DNA of 64,000 bases from assembly GCF_018802765.1 (NCBI RefSeq), contig NZ_CP069163.1:3110311-3174310 (forward strand), in the 5' to 3' direction. Under the pieces are notes generated by a model that was not told the origin of the DNA, made no database searches, and saw only the letters and a list, made by a program, of their open reading frames with translations. Shown here one piece after another: positions 26,757-35,794 of the stretch (within the stretch, counting starts at the first letter, position 1; the number at the start of each line of letters is the position of its first letter). The stretch is from Paludibacterium sp. B53371 (lineage in GTDB: Bacteria; Pseudomonadota; Gammaproteobacteria; Burkholderiales; Chromobacteriaceae). The position numbers were made by a program, and so were the translations under genes.

Positions 26757-27381
26757 TCCGGCACGAGGCTACGACAGGCGACACGGCGCCCGACAGGGAA
26801 GTCACGCCAGACATGCGCTCGACAACCGCCGGAACAGGACTCAGCGTTTTCTCTATCAGAAATGCTTATTCCGTTGATTCCACTATTTCAAACACCTGTT
26901 TCGAGAAAAACATGCTGTTTTGTCGCAAAAGCGCAACGAGTGAACACCGGTCAGACAGCCACATCAGAGATCGCTAAACCATTTGCCCCGTAACTTGTGC
27001 TGCATCAACAGCTGTCTGATTTGTCTGTGTTCAGATCGTGTCTGACGTTGGTATTACCGCATTGCACAAATCTGCCAGACAACAACACGCACCGATGCCC
27101 TTGTAATAACACCAATCATTTGGCATCGCCCGCGGCGAACAATCCACTGAACCCATCCGCCAAAGTACGGAGTTGGCAGGGATTTCTGTTGCTTTTTTGT
27201 TACGCGACAGTTAAAACCTTTCGTCTTGCCGTCACCGCACCCCAGAGTGCGGGTCGGCGAATTTTTTTAGCTAATCGCCAGCCGTCGCCCTCACAGCGTC
27301 CTGCTGATGAAAAACAATACCTGCCCACAGGGACAAGACAACCCGATGGACAGGACGGCTGGCTGACCAGGGACAGATGCA
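26757..27381. other. 625-bp divergent intergenic region
   Basis: No convincing gene on either strand. It separates the minor-pilin operon from the amino-acid permease and becomes AT-richer from 26850 to 27220. The only structure I can support is a terminator-like hairpin with a T run at 27228-27268 and a weak promoter before it (TTGCTT, 17 bases, TAAAAC near 27189-27217). Short frames here lack ribosome sites. Confidence 0.6.
27228..27268 (+). terminator. Terminator-like hairpin in the permease leader
   Basis: GCCG-tca-CCGCAC / GTGCGG-gt-CGGC with a CCCAGA loop, then GAA and seven T. No + strand gene ends upstream, and the permease start is 113 bases downstream, so it looks like an attenuator in a 5' leader rather than an ordinary terminator. 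Confidence 0.5.
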
Positions 27382-28788
27382 ATGAGTTTGATGCGCAAGA
27401 AAAATGTGCAGGACATGCTGGACTTCAGTAAAACCACCCAGGCCCTGAAAAAGGAACTGGGGGTCTTCGACCTGACCATGCTGGGGATCGGTGCCATCAT
27501 CGGCACCGGTATTTTCGTGCTGACCGGTACCGGCGCCCTGATCGCCGGCCCGGGCCTGATGTTGTCCTTCGTGATCGGCGCCCTGGCCTGTGGTTTCGCC
27601 GCCCTGTGCTATGCCGAATTCGCCTCGATGCTGCCGGTCTCCGGCTCCACCTATACCTATGCCTACGCCACACTGGGTGAGCTGGTAGCCTGGATCATCG
27701 GCTGGGACCTGCTGCTGGAATACCTGCTGGCCTCAGCCACCGTCACGGTCGGCTGGTCAGGCTATTTCCAGAACCTGATCGCCGGCTTCGGCCTGCACCT
27801 GCCGGATGCGCTGACCGGGGCCTATGGCGCCCGGCCCGGCGTACACAGCCTGTTCAACCTGCCGGCCTTCGTGATTGCCATGGCGGTGACCGCCCTGCTG
27901 GCCTTCGGGATCAAGGAGTCCAAGCGTGTCAACAACATCATGGTGGTCATCAAGGTCTCCGTGGTGTTGCTGTTCATTGCCCTTGGCGTCTGGCACGTCA
28001 AGCCGGTCAACTGGCAGCCGATGCTGCCCTATGGTCTGAACGGCGTGTTCCACGGTGCCGCCGTGGTGTTCTTCAGCTTCCTTGGCTTCGACGCCGTGAC
28101 CTGTGCCGCCGAAGAGGTCAAGAACCCGGAGCGTGATCTGCCGCGTGCCGTGATCCTGTCGCTGGGCATCTGCTCCATCCTTTATGTGATCGTCGCTGCC
28201 ATCATGACCGGCATCGTGCACTACCCGGACTTCGCCGGCATCGACCACCCGGTTTCCAAGGCACTGGAAGTGGCAGGGCTGAACTGGGTCGCCGGTCTGG
28301 TGAATATCGGCGCCATCCTGGGCATGACCACCGTCATCCTGGTGATGACCTACGGCCAGACCCGCATCACCTTCGCCATGTCGCGTGACGGTCTGCTGCC
28401 CAAAGTGTTCTCCGAGGTGCATCCGAAGCATCGCACCCCCTACCGCGCCACCTGGATCATCGGCACCATCATCGCCATCCTCGGCGCGCTGGTCCCGCTG
28501 GGCACCCTGGCCGAACTGGCCAATATCGGCACCCTGGCCGCCTTCTCGCTGATTTCCATCGCCGTGATCATCCTGCGCAAGCGAGAGCCCGATCTGCCAC
28601 GCAAGTTCCATTGCCCGGGCGTGCCCTACATCCCGGTCCTGGCCATCGTGTTCTGCGTGTTCCTGATGGTGCAACTGGCCAGCCTGACCTGGCTTTGCTT
28701 CGTGGTCTGGCTGCTGATCGGTCTGGTGGTGTACTTCGGCTATGCCCGCAGCCGCTCGCTGCTGGCACAGCAAGGCGCCGGCGCCTGA
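27382..28788 (+). CDS. APC-family amino acid permease (CAT/YfnA type)
   Basis: 468-aa transporter with about twelve helices. The N-terminus has the APC signature TMLGIGAIIGTGIFVLTGTGA (in parts), followed by AALCYAEFASMLPVSGSTYTYAYATLGE. FFSFLGFDAVTCAAEEVKNPERDLPRAV is the typical cationic amino acid/CAT segment. Substrate (basic or neutral amino acids) cannot be decided. ATG 27382 has only GGGAC upstream. A long leader with a terminator-like hairpin precedes it, suggesting transcript-level control. Confidence 0.9.
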   Translation: MSLMRKKNVQDMLDFSKTTQALKKELGVFDLTMLGIGAIIGTGIFVLTGTGALIAGPGLMLSFVIGALACGFAALCYAEFASMLPVSGSTYTYAYATLGELVAWIIGWDLLLEYLLASATVTVGWSGYFQNLIAGFGLHLPDALTGAYGARPGVHSLFNLPAFVIAMAVTALLAFGIKESKRVNNIMVVIKVSVVLLFIALGVWHVKPVNWQPMLPYGLNGVFHGAAVVFFSFLGFDAVTCAAEEVKNPERDLPRAVILSLGICSILYVIVAAIMTGIVHYPDFAGIDHPVSKALEVAGLNWVAGLVNIGAILGMTTVILVMTYGQTRITFAMSRDGLLPKVFSEVHPKHRTPYRATWIIGTIIAILGALVPLGTLAELANIGTLAAFSLISIAVIILRKREPDLPRKFHCPGVPYIPVLAIVFCVFLMVQLASLTWLCFVVWLLIGLVVYFGYARSRSLLAQQGAGA

Positions 28789-28805
28789 CCTGTCCTTCGC
28801 TGCCA

Positions 28806-28842
28806 TCAAAAAAGCCACCGATTTCATCATCGGTGGCTTTTT
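28806..28842. terminator. Bidirectional terminator between permease and polA
   Basis: AAAAAGCCACCGAT / ATCGGTGGCTTTTT with a TTCATC loop: 14 bp with A and T runs at the two ends, between convergent stops at 28788 and 28858. Confidence 0.9.
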
Positions 28843-28857
28843 GGTTTCCGCCCTGCC

Positions 28858-31632
28858 TCAGTGCGCCGCTTCCCAGTTGGGCCCGACCCCGACCTCCGCC
28901 AGCAAGGGCACCGACAAATCGGCCGCCGCCGCCATCAGTTGCGGCAACTTCTCGCACACCAGCGCCTGCTCGCTTTCCGGCACCTCCAGCACCAGTTCAT
29001 CATGCACCTGCATGACCAGGCGCGTGGACAGCCCGTCCTGCCTGAGCCAGTTCTGCACGGCAATCATCGCCAGCTTGATCAGATCGGCGGCACTGCCCTG
29101 CATCGGCGCATTGATCGCCGCGCGCTCCGCCCCGCTGCGCCGTCCCGGATTGCTCGAACGGATATCCGGCAAATACAGCCGTCGCCCGAAGACCGTCTCG
29201 ACATAGCCCTGCTGCTTGGCCTGCTCGCGGGTACGCTGCATATACTCCGCCACCCGCGGATACTGCATGAAATAGCGATCGATGAACTGCTGTGCGGCGC
29301 TGCGTTCGATCTCCAGCTGACTGGCCAGCCCAAAGGCGCTCATGCCGTAAATCAGCCCGAAGTTGATGCTCTTTGCGTAACGGCGCTGTTCGCTGCTGAC
29401 CTGATCCAGCGCCACACCGAATACCTGGGCGGCCGTGGCGCGGTGAATGTCCTCGCCATCGGCAAAGGCCTTGAGCATGCCCTCGTCGCCGGAGACATGC
29501 GCCATGATGCGCAACTCGATCTGCGAATAGTCGGCACTGACAATCACATGCCCCGGGGGTGCAATGAAGGCCTCGCGCACGCGCCGCCCTTCCGCCGAAC
29601 GAATCGGGATGTTCTGCAGATTGGGATCCGAACTGGCCAGCCGCCCGGTGACCGCCACCGCCTGCGCATAGGTGGTATGCACCCGGCCGGTATCGGCGCG
29701 GATCAACTGCGGCAGCTTATCGGTATAGGTAGACTTCAGCTTGGCCAGACCACGGTATTCCAGCAGACACTTGGGCAGCGGATGATCCAGCGCCAGCGTT
29801 TCCAGCACCGACTCATCGGTCGAAAAACCGCCGGAAGGCGTCTTGCGCACCCCCTTGGTGCTGATGCCGAGCTTGCCGAACAGGATTTCCTGCAGCTGCT
29901 TGGGGGAATTCAGATTGAAGGGCTGGCCCGCCAGCGCATAAGCCTGGCTCTCCAGCTCAAGCATGCGGCTGCCGAACTGATGACTCAGCTCAGCCAGCTT
30001 CTGCCGGTCGATCAGCACCCCGGTACGCTCCATGTCGAACAGCACCTCGGCCACCGGCAACTCGATGCGGCGATAGACATCAGCCTGACGGCTGTCCATC
30101 AGCGGCTTGAGCGCCGCGTCCAGCCGCAGGGTGATATCGGCATCCTCTGCCGCATAGCGGGTGGCGGTCTCCAGATCGACTTCATCGAAGCCGATCTGCT
30201 TGGCACCCTTGCCGCAGATGTCCTCGTAATGGATGGTCTGCTCGCCCAGATGGCGCTCGGCCAGATCATCCATATTGTGCGTCAGATGGCTCTCGATGAC
30301 GTAAGAAGCCAGCATGGTGTCATCCACAACGCCGGCCAGCCGGATGCCGTGATTCAGAAACACATGACGGTCGTACTTGAGGTTTTGCCCCAGCTTCTTC
30401 TTGCCGGCATCCTCCAGCCAGGGCTTGAGCCTGGCCAGCGTGGCATCGCGATCCAGCTGTTGCGCCACCCCGGCGGCGCGGTGCGCCAGCGGCAGATAGG
30501 CCGCTTCCCCCGGGGTCACGGCAAAACTGATGCCGACAATGCGGGCAGACAGCTGGTCCAGGCTGGTGGTCTCGGTATCCAGCGACACCACCTCGGCCTG
30601 TTGCAATGTCAGCAGCCAGGCATCCAGTTCGTCCTGGGTCAGGATGGTGTGGTAATGACGTTCGAGCGGCGCGGCGGGACGCGGGACCACGACCGGAGCC
30701 GGGTCGTCCGGACTGCCGAACAGGTCCGCGGTTTCCTGCAGCGTGGCCTGTGGCACCGGGGCCGGCGTCTCCGCCTGGCCCTCGATCTCGCGTAACCAGC
30801 TGTTGAAACCGAAGCGGCGGAACAACTCGGCCAGCGCCGGCTTGTTCGGCTGCCCGTGCAACAAGCTATCCAGCCCGGCGGGCAAGTCCGTCTGCAGATC
30901 AACATCGCACTTGATGGTGATCAGCTCACGCGACAACGGCAGATGCGGCAGGGCCTCACGCAACTTGTCGCCGACCACGCCGCCGATCTCGTCCGCATGC
31001 GCCACCACCCCGTCGAGCGTGCCATAAGCCTGCAGCCATTTCAGCGCCGTCTTCGGGCCGCACTTCTCCACGCCCGGCACATTATCGACCTTGTCGCCGA
31101 TCAGCGTCAGATAGTCGATGATGCGCTCCGGCGGCACGCCAAACTTCTCCTGCACCCCGGGGATATCCAGCTTCTCGTTGGTCATGGTATTGACCAGCGT
31201 GACCAGCGGGGTCACCAGCTGCGCGATGTCCTTGTCGCCAGTCGAGATCACCACCCGCATGCCGGCCGCCTCGGCCTGACGGGCCAGCGTACCGATCACA
31301 TCGTCCGCCTCCACCCCGGGCACCACCAGCATCGGCCAGCCCGCCGCACGCACTACCTCGTGCACCGCCGCCACTTGCGCGGCAAGATCTTCGGGCATAG
31401 AAGGCCGATTGGCCTTATAGTCGGGGTACATGTCGTCGCGGAAGGTCTTGCCTTTTGCGTCAAATATGCACGCGCTATAATCGAACTCGACTTCTTTTTC
31501 CAGGCGTCGCAGCATATTGACCATGCCGTAGATCGCCCCTGTCGGCAGCCCCTCCCTCGAACGCAAATCGGGCATCGCGTGAAAGGCGCGGTACAGATAA
31601 GAAGAGCCGTCAATCAATAACAATGTTTTCAT
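28858..31632 (-). CDS. polA: DNA polymerase I
   Basis: 924-aa repair and Okazaki-fragment polymerase. 5'-3' exonuclease domain (1-290; DGSSYLYRAFHAMP, VEADDVIGTLAR, STGDKDIAQLV, GDKVDNVPGV). 3'-5' proofreading domain looks intact (SLDTETTSL, HNMDDLAERHLG, YAAEDADITLRL). Polymerase motifs A (VSADYSQIELRIMAH), B (KSINFGLIYGMS) and C (QVHDELVLEVPE) are all present. ATG 31632 gives MKTLLLIDGSSYLYRAF; the frame extends ten codons further. The start lies only 13 bases from the start of the divergent LOG-family gene. Confidence 0.97.
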   Translation of the reverse strand: MKTLLLIDGSSYLYRAFHAMPDLRSREGLPTGAIYGMVNMLRRLEKEVEFDYSACIFDAKGKTFRDDMYPDYKANRPSMPEDLAAQVAAVHEVVRAAGWPMLVVPGVEADDVIGTLARQAEAAGMRVVISTGDKDIAQLVTPLVTLVNTMTNEKLDIPGVQEKFGVPPERIIDYLTLIGDKVDNVPGVEKCGPKTALKWLQAYGTLDGVVAHADEIGGVVGDKLREALPHLPLSRELITIKCDVDLQTDLPAGLDSLLHGQPNKPALAELFRRFGFNSWLREIEGQAETPAPVPQATLQETADLFGSPDDPAPVVVPRPAAPLERHYHTILTQDELDAWLLTLQQAEVVSLDTETTSLDQLSARIVGISFAVTPGEAAYLPLAHRAAGVAQQLDRDATLARLKPWLEDAGKKKLGQNLKYDRHVFLNHGIRLAGVVDDTMLASYVIESHLTHNMDDLAERHLGEQTIHYEDICGKGAKQIGFDEVDLETATRYAAEDADITLRLDAALKPLMDSRQADVYRRIELPVAEVLFDMERTGVLIDRQKLAELSHQFGSRMLELESQAYALAGQPFNLNSPKQLQEILFGKLGISTKGVRKTPSGGFSTDESVLETLALDHPLPKCLLEYRGLAKLKSTYTDKLPQLIRADTGRVHTTYAQAVAVTGRLASSDPNLQNIPIRSAEGRRVREAFIAPPGHVIVSADYSQIELRIMAHVSGDEGMLKAFADGEDIHRATAAQVFGVALDQVSSEQRRYAKSINFGLIYGMSAFGLASQLEIERSAAQQFIDRYFMQYPRVAEYMQRTREQAKQQGYVETVFGRRLYLPDIRSSNPGRRSGAERAAINAPMQGSAADLIKLAMIAVQNWLRQDGLSTRLVMQVHDELVLEVPESEQALVCEKLPQLMAAAADLSVPLLAEVGVGPNWEAAH
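31476..31481 (+). promoter_or_regulatory. Perfect -10 box for the LOG-family gene inside polA
   Basis: TATAAT at 31476-31481, preceded 16-18 bases upstream by TTTGCG or CTTTTG, on the strand opposite polA coding. It would give the downstream gene a leader of about 160 bases antisense to the polA 5' end. Confidence 0.45.
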
Positions 31633-31645
31633 AAAGGCAACGAAA

Positions 31646-32374
31646 ATGAGTTTGTCCGACAAGTTACCGCAAGCGAGTGACCGTTACGCCATGATGCAGC
31701 GATTCCGCTCACGCGAAGCCTGGCATGTATTGAAAATATTGTCGGAGTTTGTCGAGTCGGCAGAGGAACTGCAAGGGATTACCCCCGCCGTCAGTATCTT
31801 TGGCAGTGCACGCACCCCGCGCGACCATCCGTACTACAAAAAGACCGAAGAAGTCGCCCGTCTGTTGTCGGATGCCGGGTTCTCGGTATTGTCCGGCGGC
31901 GGCCCGGGCATCATGGAAGCCGCCAACAAGGGAGCATTTTATGGCAAAAGCCCCTCGGTCGGCTTGAACATCGTCTTGCCGCATGAACAAAAACCCAACG
32001 AATACCAGGATCTCGGCCTGCGCTTCAATCACTTCTTCTCGCGCAAGGTCATGTTCGTCAAGCACGCCATTGCCTATGTGGTCATGCCCGGCGGCTTCGG
32101 CACGCTGGATGAAACCTTCGAGGCGCTGACCCTGGTGCAGACCGGCAAGAGCCGGCGCATCCCCATCATCCTGTGCTGCAGCGAGTTCTGGCAGGGGCTG
32201 ATCGACTGGGTCAAGGATCGCATGGTGAGCGAAAAAATGATCAATCCGGAAGACCTGGATCTGATCCAGCTGATCGACGACCCGGAAACCATTGTCGAGA
32301 CCATTTTCAAACATTACGAAACCCGCGGTTTCGAAGCGCTGCCGGAAGAGCGCGAACAGTTGCTCAATCTGTAA
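31646..32374 (+). CDS. LOG-family (TIGR00730) nucleotide phosphoribohydrolase
   Basis: 242-aa Rossmann-fold protein of the 'lysine decarboxylase-like'/LOG family, whose characterised members cleave nucleoside 5'-monophosphates to base and ribose 5-phosphate. The catalytic/phosphate motif PGGFGTLDE (about 149-157) and SGGGPGIMEAANKGAF (about 79-94) are clear. The old name lysine decarboxylase is wrong for the family. AAGG lies eight bases before the ATG. Start codons of this gene and polA are back to back, so each promoter must lie within the other's coding sequence. Confidence 0.9.
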   Translation: MSLSDKLPQASDRYAMMQRFRSREAWHVLKILSEFVESAEELQGITPAVSIFGSARTPRDHPYYKKTEEVARLLSDAGFSVLSGGGPGIMEAANKGAFYGKSPSVGLNIVLPHEQKPNEYQDLGLRFNHFFSRKVMFVKHAIAYVVMPGGFGTLDETFEALTLVQTGKSRRIPIILCCSEFWQGLIDWVKDRMVSEKMINPEDLDLIQLIDDPETIVETIFKHYETRGFEALPEEREQLLNL

Positions 32375-32394
32375 AACCAATCTGGATGATCAAG

Positions 32395-32751
32395 ATGAAA
32401 AACAAGCTGTTGCTGCTGCCCCTGCTGCTGATGCCCGTGCTGGCTCACGCCGCCGACACCCCTGCCCCGACCCCGCCCACCGTCAGCCAGGCGTCGAAAA
32501 GCGATGCGCCGCCGCCCCCGCAGGTCGGCGATGATCAAAGCGCCCAGCCTGAGCCGGAAATCACCATCATCCAGCGCGGCCAGGACAAGATCGAAGAGTA
32601 CCGCCTCAATGGCAAGCTCTATATGGTGAAGGTCACCCCGTCGATCGGGGTGCCCTACTATCTGGTGGACGAAGACGGCAGCGGCAATCTGCGCCAGGTC
32701 GACCCCAACCGCCGCATCATCATCCCGCGCTGGGTTCTGTTCCGCTTCTGA
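32395..32751 (+). CDS. DUF2782-family exported protein
   Basis: 118 aa: signal peptide MKNKLLLLPLLLMPVLAHA, a low-complexity Pro/Ser/Gln linker (about 20-55), then a compact domain (ITIIQRGQDKIEEYRLNGKLYMVKVTP in parts; PSIGVPYYLVDEDGSG) matching DUF2782, a small periplasmic or surface domain commonly found near polA and thrB in beta- and gamma-proteobacteria. An alternative ATG lies three codons earlier (32386). Function unknown. Confidence 0.82.
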   Translation: MKNKLLLLPLLLMPVLAHAADTPAPTPPTVSQASKSDAPPPPQVGDDQSAQPEPEITIIQRGQDKIEEYRLNGKLYMVKVTPSIGVPYYLVDEDGSGNLRQVDPNRRIIIPRWVLFRF

Positions 32752-32761
32752 CGGGGGTTGC

Positions 32762-33697
32762 ATGTCGGTTTTTACCGTTGTAGAGGAAGCGGCGCTGCGT
32801 GACTGGCTCGGACAATACAATCTGCAGCTGGTCTCGTTCGAGGGCATCGCCGCCGGCGTCACCAACACCAATTACTTCGTGCATACCACGCACGGCCGCT
32901 ACGTCCTGACCCTGTTTGAAACCCTCAAACTGGCGGAACTGCCGTTCTACCTGGAGCTGATGAGCCACCTGGCCCGTCATGGCGTCGCCTGCCCGGCACC
33001 GCTGCTGGACCAGCAAGACCGGCTGACCTCGATGCTGGCCGGCAAGCCGGCCTGCCTGGTCACCTGTCTGAACGGCCGGGACGTCGAGACGCCCAGTGCC
33101 GTCCAGTGCCGGGCGGTCGGTGACATGCTGGCCAGCCAGCACCGTGCCGCCGCCACCTTCAAACTGCAGATGGACAACCCGCGCGGACCGGCCTGGTGGC
33201 AACGCACCGCCGACACCCTCTACCCGCTGATGGCTCCTGCCGACGCCGAGCTGCTGCGCGACGAAATCGCCCGACAGGCCGGGCTGCGCCAGAGTCCGCT
33301 GCCGCGTGGCGTGATTCATGCCGACCTGTTCAAGGACAACGTCCTCATGGACGGTGACCGCATTGCCGGCTTCATCGACTTCTACTACGCCTGCAATGAT
33401 GTGCTCATCTACGATGTCGCCATCGCCGTGAACGACTGGGCTCGCCTGCCCGACGGCAGCATCGACGCCGGACTGGCGCGAGCCTTCCTGCAGGGCTATC
33501 AGAGCGTGCGTCCCTTCAGCGCAGCCGAAAGCAGCGCCTGGCCGCTGATGCTGCGCGCGGCAGCACTGCGCTTCTGGGTCTCACGCCTGCTGGACCTGCA
33601 CCACCCCATGCCCGGCAGCCTGACCTACACCAAGGACCCCGACGTTTTCCGCCAGTTGCTGCTGGCCCATCGTCAACGCACAGACTTCTGGCTCTGA
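32762..33697 (+). CDS. thrB: Homoserine kinase (APH-fold type)
   Basis: Phosphorylates homoserine for threonine synthesis. 311 aa, of the aminoglycoside-phosphotransferase fold found in Pseudomonas and beta-proteobacteria, unrelated to the GHMP-type E. coli ThrB. Seen: GVTNTNYFVHTTHGRYVLTLFE (in parts), catalytic loop VIHADLFKDNVL and metal motif GFIDFYYA. GGGGG precedes ATG 32762 by five bases. It follows the DUF2782 gene by ten bases. With metX in this window, both branches from homoserine are represented. Confidence 0.93.
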   Translation: MSVFTVVEEAALRDWLGQYNLQLVSFEGIAAGVTNTNYFVHTTHGRYVLTLFETLKLAELPFYLELMSHLARHGVACPAPLLDQQDRLTSMLAGKPACLVTCLNGRDVETPSAVQCRAVGDMLASQHRAAATFKLQMDNPRGPAWWQRTADTLYPLMAPADAELLRDEIARQAGLRQSPLPRGVIHADLFKDNVLMDGDRIAGFIDFYYACNDVLIYDVAIAVNDWARLPDGSIDAGLARAFLQGYQSVRPFSAAESSAWPLMLRAAALRFWVSRLLDLHHPMPGSLTYTKDPDVFRQLLLAHRQRTDFWL

Positions 33698-33702
33698 ACG
33701 GC

Positions 33703-33722
33703 GGCCTCCGTCTGCGGAGGCC
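33703..33722. terminator. Stem-loop between thrB and LysR gene
   Basis: GGCCTCCG / CGGAGGCC with a TCTG loop between convergent stops (33697 and 33730). No T run on either side, so it may act with Rho or only protect 3' ends. Confidence 0.4.
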
Positions 33723-33729
33723 GTCAGAA

Positions 33730-34593
33730 CTACGCCAATTGCGCCAGAAACTGCGACATGCCGCGCGTCATCACCTTGTCCCGATGCATGACCCGATACA
33801 GCTTGCGTGTCAGGACAGGCAGAGGCAGAGCCACCAGTTCGCCCCGCGCCAGCTCGCCGGCCACCACCCTGCGCGGCAGACAGCTCACCCCCAGCCCCGC
33901 CGCCACCGAATGCTTGATCGCCTCCGAATCCCCCAGCTCCATCGCCACCGCAAACGTGCCCAACTGCGGCAACAGCAGACGCTCCACCTCCTGCCGGGTG
34001 CCCGAACCGGGCTCGCGCAAAATCCACTCTGCCTGCGCCAGGGTCTGCCAGTCCGGCATGGCCACAGCAAACGGATGCTGCGGCCCCACCACCACCAGTA
34101 ACTCATCGTCACGCCAGACCTGCACCAGCAGCTCCGGGTGATGGCATGGTCCCTCAATCAGCCCGACATCCACCTGGAACGCCGCCACCGCAGCCACGAT
34201 CTCGTCCGTATTGCCGACCATCAGTTCCAGCCGTACCGCCGGATGCTCGCGGCGAAAGGTCGCAATCTGTTGCGGCAGCAGATAATTCGCAATCGTGGTA
34301 CTGGCCCCCAGACGCAAATGCGCCGCCGTCCCGGAAAACAGGGTCTGGGCCTCATGCCCCAGATCCAGAATGGCGCGAGCCCGCGGCAACAGCAACCTGC
34401 CATGCTCATTGGCCACCAGACGACGTCCGACCCGATCAAACAACACCGTCCCCAGCGCCGACTCCAGCGAAGACAAGGACTGACTCGCCGCCGACTGGGT
34501 CATCGCCAGTCTTTCTGCCGCCCGCGTCACCGTCAGCGACTCACAGATAGCGACAAACACCTCCAGCTCACGCAAGCTCAAACGCAGTGACAT
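33730..34593 (-). CDS. LysR-family regulator, YeiE-like
   Basis: 287-aa LysR-type activator. The N-terminal helix-turn-helix is LSLRELEVFVAICESLTVTRAAERL (in parts) with TQSAASQSLSSLE as recognition region. The effector domain shows LRLGASTTIANYLLPQQIATF, typical of the CysB/CbbR/YeiE subgroup. Divergent from the yeiH-like gene, the arrangement known for yeiE-yeiH, so it probably controls that transporter. ATG 34593 is the natural start; the open frame upstream is antisense to yeiH. Confidence 0.88.
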   Translation of the reverse strand: MSLRLSLRELEVFVAICESLTVTRAAERLAMTQSAASQSLSSLESALGTVLFDRVGRRLVANEHGRLLLPRARAILDLGHEAQTLFSGTAAHLRLGASTTIANYLLPQQIATFRREHPAVRLELMVGNTDEIVAAVAAFQVDVGLIEGPCHHPELLVQVWRDDELLVVVGPQHPFAVAMPDWQTLAQAEWILREPGSGTRQEVERLLLPQLGTFAVAMELGDSEAIKHSVAAGLGVSCLPRRVVAGELARGELVALPLPVLTRKLYRVMHRDKVMTRGMSQFLAQLA

Positions 34594-34640
34594 AGTAATT
34601 TTATTAATCAGTTTAAGTAATTTTATTCGTTTTACTGATT
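34594..34640. promoter_or_regulatory. LysR operator region between yeiE-like and yeiH-like genes
   Basis: Exact 12-bp direct repeats AGTAATTTTATT at 34594-34605 and 34616-34627, offset 22 bp (two helical turns). An inverted pair AATCAGT (34606-34612) / ACTGATT (34634-34640) overlaps them. This AT-rich block is the only sequence between the divergent starts apart from the yeiH leader. Confidence 0.6.
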
Positions 34641-34689
34641 TAACGACGTCAAGTAAAGTCCAATCCATATAAGCATCAGGACTATCGTT

Positions 34690-35712
34690 ATGATTAACAA
34701 GAATATGATCCCCGGCCTGGCACTGATCCTGCTGCTGGCAGGGGCCTCGCTGTATCTGGCCAGCCAGCCCTTCTTCAGCCATCTGGGCCTGTCGGCACTG
34801 ACCCTGGCCATTGTCGGCGGCATGCTGCTCGGCAATACCCTCTATCCGAAACTGGCCGACCACAGCCATCACGGCGTCACCTTCGGCAAGCAGCAATTGC
34901 TGCGGCTGGGCATCATTCTCTATGGCTGTCGCCTGACCCTGCAGGACATTGCCAATGTCGGCACCAGCGGCCTGCTGATCGACCTGCTGGTGCTGAGCAG
35001 CACCTTTGCCCTGGCGATCTGGCTGGGCACCCGGCTGTTCGGGCTGGACAAGAAAAGCGCCATCCTGATTGGGGCCGGCAGTTCCATCTGCGGTGCCGCT
35101 GCCGTCCTGGCCACCGAACCAGTGGTACGCGGCAGCGCCGAAAAAGTGGCCGTCGCGGTCGCCACCGTCGTGGTGTTCGGCACCGCTTCGATGTTCCTCT
35201 ACCCCCTGCTCTACCCGCTGGCACTGCAATGGTTCGGCAGCAATGCCCACAACTTTGGCGTCTACACCGGCTCGACCATCCACGAAGTCGCTCAGGTCGT
35301 CGCCGCCGCCCGTGCCGCCTCGCCGGATGCCGAAAGCGCCGCCGTCATCGTCAAGATGATCCGCGTCATGCTGCTGGCCCCCTTCCTGATCGGCCTGTCG
35401 GCCTGGATGGCCCGCAGTGAAAGCGCACAGGGTCACAGCGGCAAGATCACGATTCCCTGGTTCGCGGTGCTGTTCGTCGTCATGACGGCGCTGCACTCGC
35501 TGCCGCAATTCCCGCGCCAGTTCGATCACGCCATCCTGTTCATCGACAACCTGCTGCTGGCCATGGCCATGGCCGCCCTCGGCCTGACCACCCATGTCTC
35601 CGCCATGCGCCGCGCCGGGGTCAAGCCGCTGCTGTTGGCTGGCGTCCTGTTTGTCTATCTGATTGCCGGTGGCGCCCTGATCAATATCGGCATCACCCGA
35701 CTACTGGGTTAA
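34690..35712 (+). CDS. yeiH: YeiH-family putative sulfate exporter
   Basis: 340-aa membrane protein (UPF0324/PSE family) with about ten helices. Signature segments: [47 protein letters not shown] and [13 protein letters not shown]. Homologues export sulfate or take part in sulfonate/taurine breakdown; substrate here is inferred only. The divergent LysR gene and shared operator suggest dedicated regulation. Confidence 0.87.
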   Translation: MINKNMIPGLALILLLAGASLYLASQPFFSHLGLSALTLAIVGGMLLGNTLYPKLADHSHHGVTFGKQQLLRLGIILYGCRLTLQDIANVGTSGLLIDLLVLSSTFALAIWLGTRLFGLDKKSAILIGAGSSICGAAAVLATEPVVRGSAEKVAVAVATVVVFGTASMFLYPLLYPLALQWFGSNAHNFGVYTGSTIHEVAQVVAAARAASPDAESAAVIVKMIRVMLLAPFLIGLSAWMARSESAQGHSGKITIPWFAVLFVVMTALHSLPQFPRQFDHAILFIDNLLLAMAMAALGLTTHVSAMRRAGVKPLLLAGVLFVYLIAGGALINIGITRLLG

Positions 35713-35794
35713 GCCGCGGGCAGAGACTGGCCAAGGGAGCGCCGGTGCGTTATTTTATTCATTTGAAATAAATTTCATGCACGGAAAACCCAAT

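Noticed and set aside
34594-35595. N-terminal extension of the LysR gene through the open frame to 35595
   Set aside because: The extension is antisense to yeiH; the LysR fold begins at ATG 34593.
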